From: an uncultured Maricaulis sp.
GTDB taxonomy: Bacteria > Pseudomonadota > Alphaproteobacteria > Caulobacterales > Maricaulaceae
Reading direction: 5' to 3'
Length of the DNA: 64,000 nt
NCBI RefSeq assembly: GCF_947259345.1
Contig: NZ_CAMYLS010000033.1
Span: forward strand, 62,001 to 126,000
Shown: positions 48,535 to 57,864 of the stretch, one piece after another
Position numbering within the stretch: position 1 is the first letter of the stretch
How the letters are laid out: each line of letters begins with the position of its first letter
The notes under the pieces: generated by a model
The model's database searches: none
Seen by the model: the letters and a program-made list of their open reading frames with translations, nothing else
Told to the model about the DNA's origin: nothing
Position numbers and translations under genes: made by a program

Positions 48535-48547
48535 ATTCACTGTGAAT
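48535..48547. promoter_or_regulatory. palindrome ATTCAC-T-GTGAAT upstream of the MATE gene
   Basis: The 13-base element is a perfect palindrome around a central T. It lies about 75 bases upstream of the MATE start codon and 38 bases past the maeB stop. Position and symmetry fit a repressor site for the exporter; no regulator is adjacent. It has no T-run and is too AT-rich to be a good terminator. Confidence 0.3.
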
Positions 48548-48584
48548 GCCGGTGATCGGTTCAGCCGGAACGCCCGCGCGCAAA

Positions 48585-50861
48585 TCAGCCGGGGACCTTG
48601 TTCAGGTCATAGGCGGCAATACCCGCGAGATTGACGATATCGGTTACATTCGCTCCCAGACGCGCGATCTGGACCGGCTTTTCAAGACCAACCAGCATCG
48701 GACCAATCACTGTCGCCCCGCCCGCCGCCTTGAGCAGGCGCACGGCAATGGACGCCGAGTGGATCGCCGGCATGATCAAGACATTGGCCGGCTGGGTCAG
48801 CCGCGAGAACGGGTAGAGTGTGTGGTGGTCCGGGTCGAGCGCGACATCGGCTGCAAGCTCGCCCTCATACTCGAAATCTGCGCCCTCGGCATCGAGAATT
48901 TCGACGGCCTGCTGGATCTTGGCGGTCCGCTCACCTGGCGGATTGCCGAAACTGGAATAGGACAGGAAGGCCAGATGCGGGGTGATGCCGAACCGGCGAG
49001 CGGCATTGGCAGTGACCACAGCAATTTCGGCCAGCGCCTGCGCATCCGGAAATTCCGTGACCGATGTGTCGCCAATGACCAGGCTGCGCCCGCGCGTCAC
49101 CGCGATGGTCACTCCGACTGGCCGGCTGCCCTCAATCGGGTCCAGCACAAGCTCGACCTCATTCATGACCACGTTGGAGTGCCGCGTCACGCCGGTGACC
49201 ATACCGTCGGCATGGCCCATTTTCAGCATGCAGGCAGAGAAAACATTCCGGTCATTGTTCACGCGCCGCTGGACATCCCGGCGCAGATAGCCCCGCCGCT
49301 GAAGGCGCTCATAAAGATAGTCGGAATAGTCGGCATTATACTCGGACAGACGCGCATTGCAGACTTCAAGTGAGCCGGCCGGAATGCCTAATTCTTTCAT
49401 ATTGGCAGCGACGACGTCCTCGCGCGCGACCAGAACAGCCTTGCCCAGGCCCTGGGTCTGGAATGCGTGCGCCGCGCGGATGACGGCCGGCTCTTCCCCC
49501 TCGGCAAACACGATGGTCTTTTGTTCTGCACGGATGGAGGCAGAGATGCGCTGCTGGACGGCGGCTGTCGGATCGAGGCGGCGTGCCAGGACTTGTTTGT
49601 AGGCATCCGCGTCCTCGAGCGGCCGGCGCGCCACGCCGCTATCAATCGCTGCCTGCGCCACGAAAGGCGGCACCCAGGAGATAAGCCTCGGATCGAATGG
49701 CGTCGGGATGATGTAATCAGGCCCATACTGCAGGCGATCAACCTTGTAGGCCTGAGCGACTTCATCAGGCACATCTTCGCGCGCCAAGGCGGCCAGGGCG
49801 CGCGCCGCCGCGATCTTCATCTCTTCATTGATGGTCCGAGCCCGCACATCGAGCGCACCACGGAAGATATAGGGAAATCCGAGAACATTGTTGACCTGAT
49901 TGGGATAATCAGACCGACCGGTCGCCATGATAACATCATCACGGACCGACTTGACCTCTTCCGGCGTAATCTCCGGCGTCGGATTGGCCATGGCGAAGAT
50001 GATCGGATTTGGCGCCAGGGACGCAACGATTTCCTTGGTAAAGACACCCGCTGCCGACAGACCGAGCAGGACATCCGCGCCCTTCGCCGCATCCGCGAGG
50101 GTGCGCTTATCCGTCTTGATCGCGTGCTTGTTCAGACGGTCATGACCGCCCGGACGCCCCTCATAGACCACACCGTCAATGTCCACAACGATCGTGTTTT
50201 CCGACTTCACGCCCATCGACTCGATTAATTCGAGGACGGTGAGGCCGGCCGCACCGGCACCGCAAAGGACGACTTTCAGGTCTTCCATTTTGCGGCCGGT
50301 CAGGTCGCAGGCATTGATCAGGCCGGCAGCAGCAATAATCGCCGTACCGTGTTGGTCATCGTGGAAAACCGGAATGTTGAGCTCGTCTCGCAAGCGCGTT
50401 TCGATCTCGAAACATTCCGGGGATTTGATGTCTTCCAGATTGATGCCGCCGAATGTGTCGCCGAAACCGCGCACACATTCGATGAACTTGTCCGGGTCGG
50501 TATAGTCGACCTCGATATCGACAGCGTCGATGTCGGCAAAGCGCTTGAAAAGCACCGCCTTGCCTTCCATCACCGGCTTTGAAGCCGCCGGGCCGAGATT
50601 GCCAAGGCCTAAAATGGCAGTCCCGTTCGACACGACGGCGACCATATTCCCCTTCGAGGTATAGTCGTAAACCGACTCCGGATTCTCTGCGATCGCGCGC
50701 ACGGGTGCGGCCACACCCGGACTGTAGGCCAGCGCGAGGTCGCGCTGCGTCGCCATGGGCTTGGTCGCAGCCACGGACAGCTTTCCGGGCGTTGGTTTCA
50801 TATGAAAAACAAGCGCGTCAGCGTCGAGTTGATTGTCCGCGCGATAGGTCGATTCAGCCAT
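48585..50861 (-). CDS. maeB: NADP-dependent malic enzyme (malic enzyme-phosphotransacetylase-like fusion)
   Basis: MaeB oxidatively decarboxylates malate to pyruvate, making NADPH. The 758 residues comprise a malic enzyme part (about 1-430: [98 protein letters not shown]). This is fused to a phosphotransacetylase-like domain (about 430-758: [56 protein letters not shown]), which is usually regulatory and binds acetyl-CoA. This fusion and length are normal for Proteobacteria. It is a single-gene unit, 71 bases from nnr. Confidence 0.95.
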   Translation of the reverse strand: MAESTYRADNQLDADALVFHMKPTPGKLSVAATKPMATQRDLALAYSPGVAAPVRAIAENPESVYDYTSKGNMVAVVSNGTAILGLGNLGPAASKPVMEGKAVLFKRFADIDAVDIEVDYTDPDKFIECVRGFGDTFGGINLEDIKSPECFEIETRLRDELNIPVFHDDQHGTAIIAAAGLINACDLTGRKMEDLKVVLCGAGAAGLTVLELIESMGVKSENTIVVDIDGVVYEGRPGGHDRLNKHAIKTDKRTLADAAKGADVLLGLSAAGVFTKEIVASLAPNPIIFAMANPTPEITPEEVKSVRDDVIMATGRSDYPNQVNNVLGFPYIFRGALDVRARTINEEMKIAAARALAALAREDVPDEVAQAYKVDRLQYGPDYIIPTPFDPRLISWVPPFVAQAAIDSGVARRPLEDADAYKQVLARRLDPTAAVQQRISASIRAEQKTIVFAEGEEPAVIRAAHAFQTQGLGKAVLVAREDVVAANMKELGIPAGSLEVCNARLSEYNADYSDYLYERLQRRGYLRRDVQRRVNNDRNVFSACMLKMGHADGMVTGVTRHSNVVMNEVELVLDPIEGSRPVGVTIAVTRGRSLVIGDTSVTEFPDAQALAEIAVVTANAARRFGITPHLAFLSYSSFGNPPGERTAKIQQAVEILDAEGADFEYEGELAADVALDPDHHTLYPFSRLTQPANVLIMPAIHSASIAVRLLKAAGGATVIGPMLVGLEKPVQIARLGANVTDIVNLAGIAAYDLNKVPG

Positions 50862-50932
50862 ATTTCACCCCAGGGGAAGGACGTGGAGCGACCCTGCACC
50901 GCTGCGCGACAAGTGCCAAGCCCCGCAAACGC

Positions 50933-52444
50933 TTAGCTTCCATGCGTGAGCAGATGACCAAGCGCCGCTTCTCGACGCCGGCGCCGGCCCAATGCCTGCA
51001 GGACCTCGGGCAGGACTTCCGGCAGGTCTTCGGCAATCAGGCCTGCTCCGAGCTGCCGACCGGCGTCACCGTGCAGCCAAGCAGCACCAGCTGCCGCGTC
51101 ATCTGGCGCCATGCCGGATGCGAGGCCTGAAGCGATGATTCCGGTCAACACGTCCCCGCTGCCCGCGGTCGCGAGCCACGGACTTGCATGACGATTGATC
51201 CGCGGTGTCATACCTGGCGATGCGATTACCGTTGCCGGCCCTTTCAAAAGGACTGTGCAACCCGCGGTCTCGGCGGCTTCGATGGTTCGGTCGAGTTTGT
51301 TGGTTCTGTCCCGGCCAGAGCCGAATACCCGATCAAACTCTCCCTGGTGCGGGGTAAGTACACAAGCCGCATGCAGGGCCTGGAACAGGGTATCAGGACA
51401 CTCTGCAAAACTGGTCAAGGCGTCGGCGTCCAACACCAATGGCATGCCGGCCGAGAGCGCCGACAAGACCGCATCGTGGGTTGCCTCCCCCACCCCCATG
51501 CCGGGGCCAAGCACAGCAGCTTGGGCTCTCAAATCCGCGAGGAGGCGCGCCGTGTCGCTACCGCCCGTCCAGCGGGCCAGCATCTCAGTTGTCAGGTGGG
51601 AGGCGTTGACCAGGGACGCTGACGGTGGTGAACAGACCGTGACCAGGCCAGCACCGGAGCGCAAGGCGGCCCGGGCCGCCAGGCGGGCAGCGCCAGTCGC
51701 ACGGGCGCCGCCGGAAAAAACCGCGACGCGGCCGCGTTGATGCTTGTGCGCTGTCCCGTCAGAAAGGCGGACCTCCGGCCAGTCAGGAGGAGCATTCTCA
51801 CGCGCGATCGGCGCGACCACATGCTGCCAGCCTTCAGGGACTCCGATATCCGCACAGACGATTTCACCACACATTTCAGCAAATGGCTCGATGATGTGAG
51901 CCGGCTTGCGGGCATGAAAGGTCACGGTCAGCGCCGACCTGAACGCTGCCCCGGTGATGGCGCCGGCGTCGCCTGGCACGCCGCTGGGCAGGTCGATAGC
52001 CACAACCGTGACCGATTCGGCCCTCAGCTGCTCGATCCAACGCTCCGGCTCACCGGCAATTGGTCGTGACAACCCGGCCCCGAAGAGCGCGTCAACAACC
52101 AGTCTCTCGCCCGAATAAACAGCCTCCGCAGCGCGCTCGGTCTCGTCACCCCAGACACCCAGCGCCCATGCGGCATCGCCGGTCAGGAGGTCTGGATCGG
52201 CGAACAAAACAACACGGACAGGCCAACCAGCCGCTCGTAATGACGCCGCCGCAATCAGGCCGTCCCCGCCATTATTGCCGGGCCCGGCCAGGATCAGCGT
52301 TGGACGCGGCGCCCAGCGGGCCCGGATCGCTGCACTGACGGCTACCCCGGCCTTGTTCATAAGGCTCTGAGAGCTCACGCCGTTTTCAGCCGCAAAACGG
52401 TCGCATCGGGCGCAGTCGTCGGTGGCGAGGATATCATTCAACAT
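50933..52444 (-). CDS. nnr: bifunctional NAD(P)H-hydrate epimerase/ADP-dependent dehydratase
   Basis: Nnr repairs damaged NAD(P)H: the N-terminal domain epimerises NAD(P)HX and the C-terminal domain dehydrates it using ADP. The 503-residue protein has the YjeF-N domain (about 1-205; LILAGPGNNGGDGLIAAASLRAAGWPVRVV) and the ribokinase-like C-terminal domain (about 210-500; LGPGMGVGEATHDAVL, LDADALTSF, LTPHQGEFDRVFG, WLATAGSGDVLTGIIASGLASGM with the GSGD catalytic motif). The start chosen is the ATG at 52442-52444 (MLNDILATDDC); an upstream ATG at 52486 adds 14 residues. It is divergent from glnB. Confidence 0.93.
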   Translation of the reverse strand: MLNDILATDDCARCDRFAAENGVSSQSLMNKAGVAVSAAIRARWAPRPTLILAGPGNNGGDGLIAAASLRAAGWPVRVVLFADPDLLTGDAAWALGVWGDETERAAEAVYSGERLVVDALFGAGLSRPIAGEPERWIEQLRAESVTVVAIDLPSGVPGDAGAITGAAFRSALTVTFHARKPAHIIEPFAEMCGEIVCADIGVPEGWQHVVAPIARENAPPDWPEVRLSDGTAHKHQRGRVAVFSGGARATGAARLAARAALRSGAGLVTVCSPPSASLVNASHLTTEMLARWTGGSDTARLLADLRAQAAVLGPGMGVGEATHDAVLSALSAGMPLVLDADALTSFAECPDTLFQALHAACVLTPHQGEFDRVFGSGRDRTNKLDRTIEAAETAGCTVLLKGPATVIASPGMTPRINRHASPWLATAGSGDVLTGIIASGLASGMAPDDAAAGAAWLHGDAGRQLGAGLIAEDLPEVLPEVLQALGRRRRREAALGHLLTHGS

Positions 52445-52547
52445 TGACGCACCATTGTGAGGCAGCCCTGCCCGTTTATTAGGCATATAGTCTGGCGGCT
52501 GCGAGCGAGTCCCATTTCTGTCTTGTCACCCCGCAGCCCGTGTCTAG

Positions 52548-52913
<366 letters not shown>

Positions 52914-52945
52914 TCCAACTCGACCAGCAATCCGGAGCCTGGCCC

Positions 52946-54349
52946 ATGTCAGACGCAATTCTCAAAAAGCTCAAAGACGAAGACATCAATTATGTCGATC
53001 TGCGCTTTACCGACCCGCGCGGCAAGCTGCAGCACGTCACCTTCGACCGCTCGGAAGTCAATGAGGACTTCTTCGAGGATGGCATCATGTTCGACGGCTC
53101 TTCGATTGCCGGCTGGAAGGCGATCAACGAGTCCGACATGGTGCTCAAGCCGGACGCCTCCTATTGCGAGGTCGACCCGTTTTACCAACAACCGACCGCG
53201 ATCATTCTGGCCGACATTCTCGAGCCGGGCACGGGCGAAGCCTATAATCGCGACCCCCGCACCACGGCCAAGAAGGCCGAAGCCTTCCTGAAGGCCTCCG
53301 GTGTTGGCGATACCGCCTATTTCGGTCCGGAAGCAGAATTTTTCGTCTTCGACGATGTTCGCTATTCGACCAGCCAGCAGGATACGGGCTACAAGCTCGA
53401 TAGCGAGGAAATGCCCCATAATACCGGCTCGAAATTCGAGGGCGGCAATATGGGTCATCGCCCGGGCCCGAAAGGTGGCTATTTTCCGGTCAATCCGATC
53501 GATAGCGGCCAGGACATGCGGACCGAAATGCTCACCGTTCTCGAAGAGCTCGGCCTGAACCCTGAAAAGCATCACCACGAAGTGGCGCCGGCTCAGCACG
53601 AGCTGGGCATGAAGTTCTCATCACTGACGACGATGGCCGACCGCATGCAGCTGTACAAATATACCGTGCACATGGTCGCTCATGCCTATGGCAAGACCGC
53701 CACCTTTATGCCGAAGCCGGTCTGGAATGATAATGGCACCGGCATGCACGTCCACCAGTCGATCTGGAAAGACGGCAAGCCGATGTTCGCCGGCGATCGC
53801 TATGCCGACCTGTCGGAGACCTGCCTTCACTATATCGGCGGCATCATCAAGCACGCGCGGACGATCAACGCCTTCGCCAATGCCTCGACCAACTCCTACA
53901 AGCGTCTGGTTCCAGGCTTCGAAGCCCCCGTCCTGCTGGCCTATTCGGCTCGCAACCGGTCCGCATCGATCCGGATTCCGTGGGTCAGCTCGCCGAACGC
54001 CAAGCGCCTGGAAACGCGCTTCCCGGATCCGGCCGGCAATCCCTATCTGACTTTCGCCTCACTCCTGATGGCCGGTCTCGACGGCATCGAGAACCGCATC
54101 GACCCGGGCGATCCGATGGATAAGGACCTCTACGATCTGCCGGCGGAAGAGCTCAAGGACATCCCGACCGTCTGCCGCTCACTCCGTGAGGCCCTGGAAT
54201 CGCTCGACGGCGATCGCGACTTCCTCAAGAAGGGCGGCGTCATGGATGACGACCAGATCGACGCCTATATCGATCTCAAGATGGAAGAGGTTCTGCGCTT
54301 CGAAATGCACCCTCACCCCGTCGAGTTCGACATGTATTATTCCTGCTAA
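52946..54349 (+). CDS. glnA: glutamine synthetase, type I
   Basis: GlnA makes glutamine from glutamate, ammonia and ATP, the main entry of nitrogen. The 467 residues are the dodecameric GSI-beta type: [36 protein letters not shown] (metal site), [37 protein letters not shown], and the adenylylation site DLYDLPAEE, with Tyr396 matching the usual position near 397. So it should be controlled by GlnB and the adenylyltransferase. A strong terminator follows 34 bases after the stop, so glnB-glnA is a complete unit. Confidence 0.97.
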   Translation: MSDAILKKLKDEDINYVDLRFTDPRGKLQHVTFDRSEVNEDFFEDGIMFDGSSIAGWKAINESDMVLKPDASYCEVDPFYQQPTAIILADILEPGTGEAYNRDPRTTAKKAEAFLKASGVGDTAYFGPEAEFFVFDDVRYSTSQQDTGYKLDSEEMPHNTGSKFEGGNMGHRPGPKGGYFPVNPIDSGQDMRTEMLTVLEELGLNPEKHHHEVAPAQHELGMKFSSLTTMADRMQLYKYTVHMVAHAYGKTATFMPKPVWNDNGTGMHVHQSIWKDGKPMFAGDRYADLSETCLHYIGGIIKHARTINAFANASTNSYKRLVPGFEAPVLLAYSARNRSASIRIPWVSSPNAKRLETRFPDPAGNPYLTFASLLMAGLDGIENRIDPGDPMDKDLYDLPAEELKDIPTVCRSLREALESLDGDRDFLKKGGVMDDDQIDAYIDLKMEEVLRFEMHPHPVEFDMYYSC

Positions 54350-54383
54350 TTCAATCAGTTCAGACCGAAATCTCGGCGAAATC

Positions 54384-54416
54384 AGCGGCCGGACATGCGT
54401 CCGGCCGCTTTCTTTT
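54384..54416 (+). terminator. intrinsic terminator of glnBA
   Basis: AGCGGCCGGAC (54384-54394) pairs perfectly with GTCCGGCCGCT (54399-54409) around a 4-base loop, followed by TTCTTTT. It begins 34 bases after the glnA stop codon. Confidence 0.9.
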
Positions 54417-54518
54417 GCATCCAGCGCACCCGATACGGTCGACGAGCGCGCGGGCTTTCGCTACAAATCATTCCTCATTCGACCAGCCCCTTTTGGGGAA
54501 GTCCTGTCAGGAGTTCGT

Positions 54519-57500
54519 ATGCGTCGCCGTTTCTTGTTCGCCAGCGCCCTTGCCACGCTGACCGTTACAGCTCCTGCCGCTTTCGCAGATCGCGAAATCA
54601 CCGACGAAATCACCACGCCTGTCGCCACTTCCACGGCGGGCGATGGCGGGGTTGCCGACAATATTGTCATCTCGACCGGCGGTCGGGTCACCCTCGTTCC
54701 AAACGAGACGGCGATCACAATCGACAGCGACAACAATGTCACCAATAGCGGCTCCATCGTTATCGAAGGCGATGATGATGGCGGCGTCGGCATCCATGCG
54801 ATCGGCGGCAATACCGGCGATATTACGCATGCCGGGACCATTCAGGTTGTCGCAGAAACGCGCGCGGCCGATACCGATGATCCCGCTGATGGCCGCGTGG
54901 ACGGCCCAATCGCCATCGGATCGAACCGGGTGGCCATTCTTGTCGACGGGGCTGCCGTCTTCACCGGCGACATCGTGGCGTCTGCCGGCAGCACGATGAC
55001 AGTGATCGGAAATGACTCGGCCGGCCTGCGCTTGCTGACAGGTCTGGACGGCAATATCAGTACGGCGGGCCTGATCCGCGTCATCGGCGATAATAGCTTC
55101 GGTGTCGAGCTTCGCGGCGATGTCACGGGCGATGTCACCTTGAACGGGCGCTACGAAGCCAACGGGGAAGACAGCGGCGGCATCCTGATCGCCAGCGACA
55201 TTGATGGCGCGTTGAGCATTGGCGGCACCGTCAATGCAACCGCTTACCGCTTTCTGGGTCGACCCGGTGAAGACACGCGCAACGCGTTGGAGCCGGAAGA
55301 CCGTGCCGACAGCGCGTCTCCAGTCCTGGTCAATGGTAATGTTGGCGGCGGTATTTTCTTCAGCGGCTTCTCCGCAGATCGGCCGAGTACGCCCTCCGCC
55401 AATATCTCTGTTCGCGGCTCCGCGCCGGCCGCTCACATCCTCGCCAATGCGACCTCCGGCGACATTGTGCTCGGCGAAGTCGTCCTGGAAGCCATTCCGG
55501 ACGATCCGGACACGGCCGATGTCGATGAAAGCGTCGAGGCCGAGCTTATCGGCTACGCACTCGTCAATCGCGGCAATATCCAGTCCGCCGGCAATCTGGA
55601 CGGAGTCGACACCGTTTCACTGCTGGTCAATGGCACAGATGGCCATACGGTCAGCCTGACGGGCGGCTTCCTCAATGAAGGCGACATCGGCGGTTCGGCC
55701 TGGGCCGGACAATCCACCGGTGTCCTGATGGGCAATGGCGCGATTGTTCCAACCTTTGCCAATGCCGGAAACATCCTGATCCGGACCAATGGCGACGGCG
55801 CCCATGCCCGGGGCGTGTATCTGGATACCGGCGCAAATGTTCCCACCCTGGTCAACTCGGGCATCATTGACGCGACCTCGCTGAACGGCGGCGGCGCGAC
55901 CGCGCTGACCGACGCCTCGAACTCGCTGACCATGATCGAGAATACCGGGGAGATCGCAGCCTACCACCTCAATACCCTGCCAGGCAGTGATCCGCAGGTG
56001 GATGATTTGGTTGCCATAGACCTCTCCTCCAACACAGTCGGCACGACCGTACGCCAATACCGCGCAGCGGATGCCGAAGATGAATTTGTTGAACAAATCA
56101 TAGGCGAAATACGCTTCGGCGCCGGCGATGACAGGCTGCAAGTCGAGACAGGCGCCGTCTCAGGCGATCTCAGCTTTGGCGATGGCGCGGACGAGCTGAT
56201 CATTTCCGGTGGCACCGTGACCGGCGCCCTCAGCGATTCCGACGGCAATCTCTCCATCGAGGTCGACAATGCCGGGCTGAGCCTGGGCGCCAGCACCAAT
56301 GCTGATATCACGACCGCCCGCTTCGGTGACGGTTCGGTTATCCGCTTCCAGATTGATGATCAAACGAGTACGGCGGCCAGCCTGACCGCTTCCGGCGACA
56401 TTACTTTCCAGTCCGGCTCGCGTGTGGCTGCAACACTGGCCAACCTGATTGGCGATGGCGCTACCTATGTCGTGGTGTCCGCGAACAATCTCGTCATCGA
56501 GGAAAGCCTCGACATCCTGCAAAACACCGAGGCCCCTTGGCTGTACGAATCCAGCTTGGAATTCGATCCCAATGATGCCAACGCACTCATTCTGACACTG
56601 CGCCGCCGCACGGCCGAGGAGTTGGGCATGAATGCCAATCAGGGCGCGGCCTATGCCGCAGCGCTGGAAGGATGGCAGGGCAATGAAGCACTGGGCCAGG
56701 CGATCGCCTCCCTGCTGACGCAGGACGAGTTCTTCGCCGCTTACGACCAGTTGCTACCGGAATACGCCGCTAGCGCAATCCAGTTTGCGCTCGCCGCCAA
56801 TGACAGCTCGGTGGGCGCCCTCGCCAACCGCCTGGAAGCTGTGCGTCGCAGCCCGGACGAGACTGGTGGGTTGTGGATTCAGGAATTCGGTTACTTCGCC
56901 GATCGTGCTGGCACCGCTTTCGGTCCGGGTTATCGCGGTCACGGGATTGGCGTCGCGGTTGGTTTCGATCGTCCGATCGGCCCCTTCTATGCCGCGGGTC
57001 TGAATTTCGTCGGCGCAGCCAGCGAAGTCTCGGAAGTCGACGGTGTCGATGATCCGATGAGCGCATTGACCGCTCAAGTCGGCGCCTATGCGGGCGCGCG
57101 TACTGACATGTTCGACCTCGATGTCTACGCAGCGGTCGGATATGACAGCTTCGAGCATAATCGCCGTGTCCTGATTGGCGAGTTTGATGCCGCTCCAAGC
57201 GCGGAATGGACCGGTTGGCATACGTCAGCCTCGGCCCGCATCGGTCGTGACATCGCCTTCACTGACAACTGGTATTTCCGCCCCGCCTTCTCGGTGGATT
57301 ATCTCCGTCTGAGCGAGAGCGGATATACTGAAACCGGCGGCGGAATTGGCGTTGACCTGTCAGTCGGCGATCGTGAAACAACCAGCTTCTCCGGCACGGG
57401 CCTGATGACGCTGGGTGCCCGCTTCGAGAATGACAATTCCTGGTGGGCGCCGACAGTTCGGGTTGGCTTCCGCAACGAGTTCGGCGATTCCGATGCCGAG

Positions 57501-57695
57501 ACGACGGCAAGCTTCTCTGATTTCGACGACACTTTCACGCTGCGCTCCCAGTCCATGCCGGGCACGGGCGCAATCTTCGGCTTCGGTATCGCCGCCGGAT
57601 CCGGATATTCCACCTTCTCCTTCGACTATGACGCCGATGTGCGCGAGGACTTCATTCGCCACACCGCTCGCCTGGTCATGCGGATGGTCTTCTGA
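54519..57695 (+). CDS. autotransporter (type Va-like) outer-membrane protein
   Basis: The 1058-residue protein has a signal peptide (MRRRFLFASALATLTVTAPAAFA, likely cut after residue 23). A passenger of about 750 residues follows, rich in Gly, Asp, Asn, Ile and Thr with beta-helix-like repeats (GNTGDITHAGTI, LDGNISTAGLIRVIG, RGDVTGDVTLNGRY, VNGNVGGGIFFSG). The C-terminal beta-barrel runs from about residue 785 (GGLWIQEFGYFADRAGTAFGPGYRGHGIGVAVGFD) to the final ARLVMRMVF; the terminal Phe is the usual outer-membrane signal. The ATG at 54519 has a CAGGAG ribosome site; the frame extends upstream into glnA but without support. Passenger function is unknown; no protease or pectate-lyase site is seen. 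It has its own terminator. Confidence 0.9.
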   Translation: MRRRFLFASALATLTVTAPAAFADREITDEITTPVATSTAGDGGVADNIVISTGGRVTLVPNETAITIDSDNNVTNSGSIVIEGDDDGGVGIHAIGGNTGDITHAGTIQVVAETRAADTDDPADGRVDGPIAIGSNRVAILVDGAAVFTGDIVASAGSTMTVIGNDSAGLRLLTGLDGNISTAGLIRVIGDNSFGVELRGDVTGDVTLNGRYEANGEDSGGILIASDIDGALSIGGTVNATAYRFLGRPGEDTRNALEPEDRADSASPVLVNGNVGGGIFFSGFSADRPSTPSANISVRGSAPAAHILANATSGDIVLGEVVLEAIPDDPDTADVDESVEAELIGYALVNRGNIQSAGNLDGVDTVSLLVNGTDGHTVSLTGGFLNEGDIGGSAWAGQSTGVLMGNGAIVPTFANAGNILIRTNGDGAHARGVYLDTGANVPTLVNSGIIDATSLNGGGATALTDASNSLTMIENTGEIAAYHLNTLPGSDPQVDDLVAIDLSSNTVGTTVRQYRAADAEDEFVEQIIGEIRFGAGDDRLQVETGAVSGDLSFGDGADELIISGGTVTGALSDSDGNLSIEVDNAGLSLGASTNADITTARFGDGSVIRFQIDDQTSTAASLTASGDITFQSGSRVAATLANLIGDGATYVVVSANNLVIEESLDILQNTEAPWLYESSLEFDPNDANALILTLRRRTAEELGMNANQGAAYAAALEGWQGNEALGQAIASLLTQDEFFAAYDQLLPEYAASAIQFALAANDSSVGALANRLEAVRRSPDETGGLWIQEFGYFADRAGTAFGPGYRGHGIGVAVGFDRPIGPFYAAGLNFVGAASEVSEVDGVDDPMSALTAQVGAYAGARTDMFDLDVYAAVGYDSFEHNRRVLIGEFDAAPSAEWTGWHTSASARIGRDIAFTDNWYFRPAFSVDYLRLSESGYTETGGGIGVDLSVGDRETTSFSGTGLMTLGARFENDNSWWAPTVRVGFRNEFGDSDAETTASFSDFDDTFTLRSQSMPGTGAIFGFGIAAGSGYSTFSFDYDADVREDFIRHTARLVMRMVF

Positions 57696-57720
57696 TCCAT
57701 CCTCGCAGAATTGAACAAAC

Positions 57721-57754
57721 CGGCCCGGCTGCCTCGCAGTCGGGCCGTTTTTTT
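57721..57754 (+). terminator. intrinsic terminator of the autotransporter gene
   Basis: CGGCCCGGCTGC (57721-57732) pairs with GCAGTCGGGCCG (57736-57747), a 12-bp stem with one G-U pair and a CTC loop, followed by seven T. It lies 25 bases after the stop and is a textbook rho-independent terminator. Confidence 0.93.
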
Positions 57755-57864
57755 ATGTGGAACATCCTGAAAACGGCTGTCGACGGCTGCACACACAGGC
57801 TATCCGCGCTCGATTCGCTGCGTAGAATTTCCCTTCTGATCGCCGACTCGTGCAAAGTGGACAG

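Noticed and set aside
54186-54518. N-terminal extension of the autotransporter frame
   Set aside because: It overlaps the 3' end of glnA and the glnBA terminator; the ATG at 54519 has a ribosome site and opens a signal peptide.
57755-57864. A LexA box before parE (GAAC-N7-AAAC near 57760)
   Set aside because: The second half-site is imperfect, and parE is not a usual SOS target; chance match.
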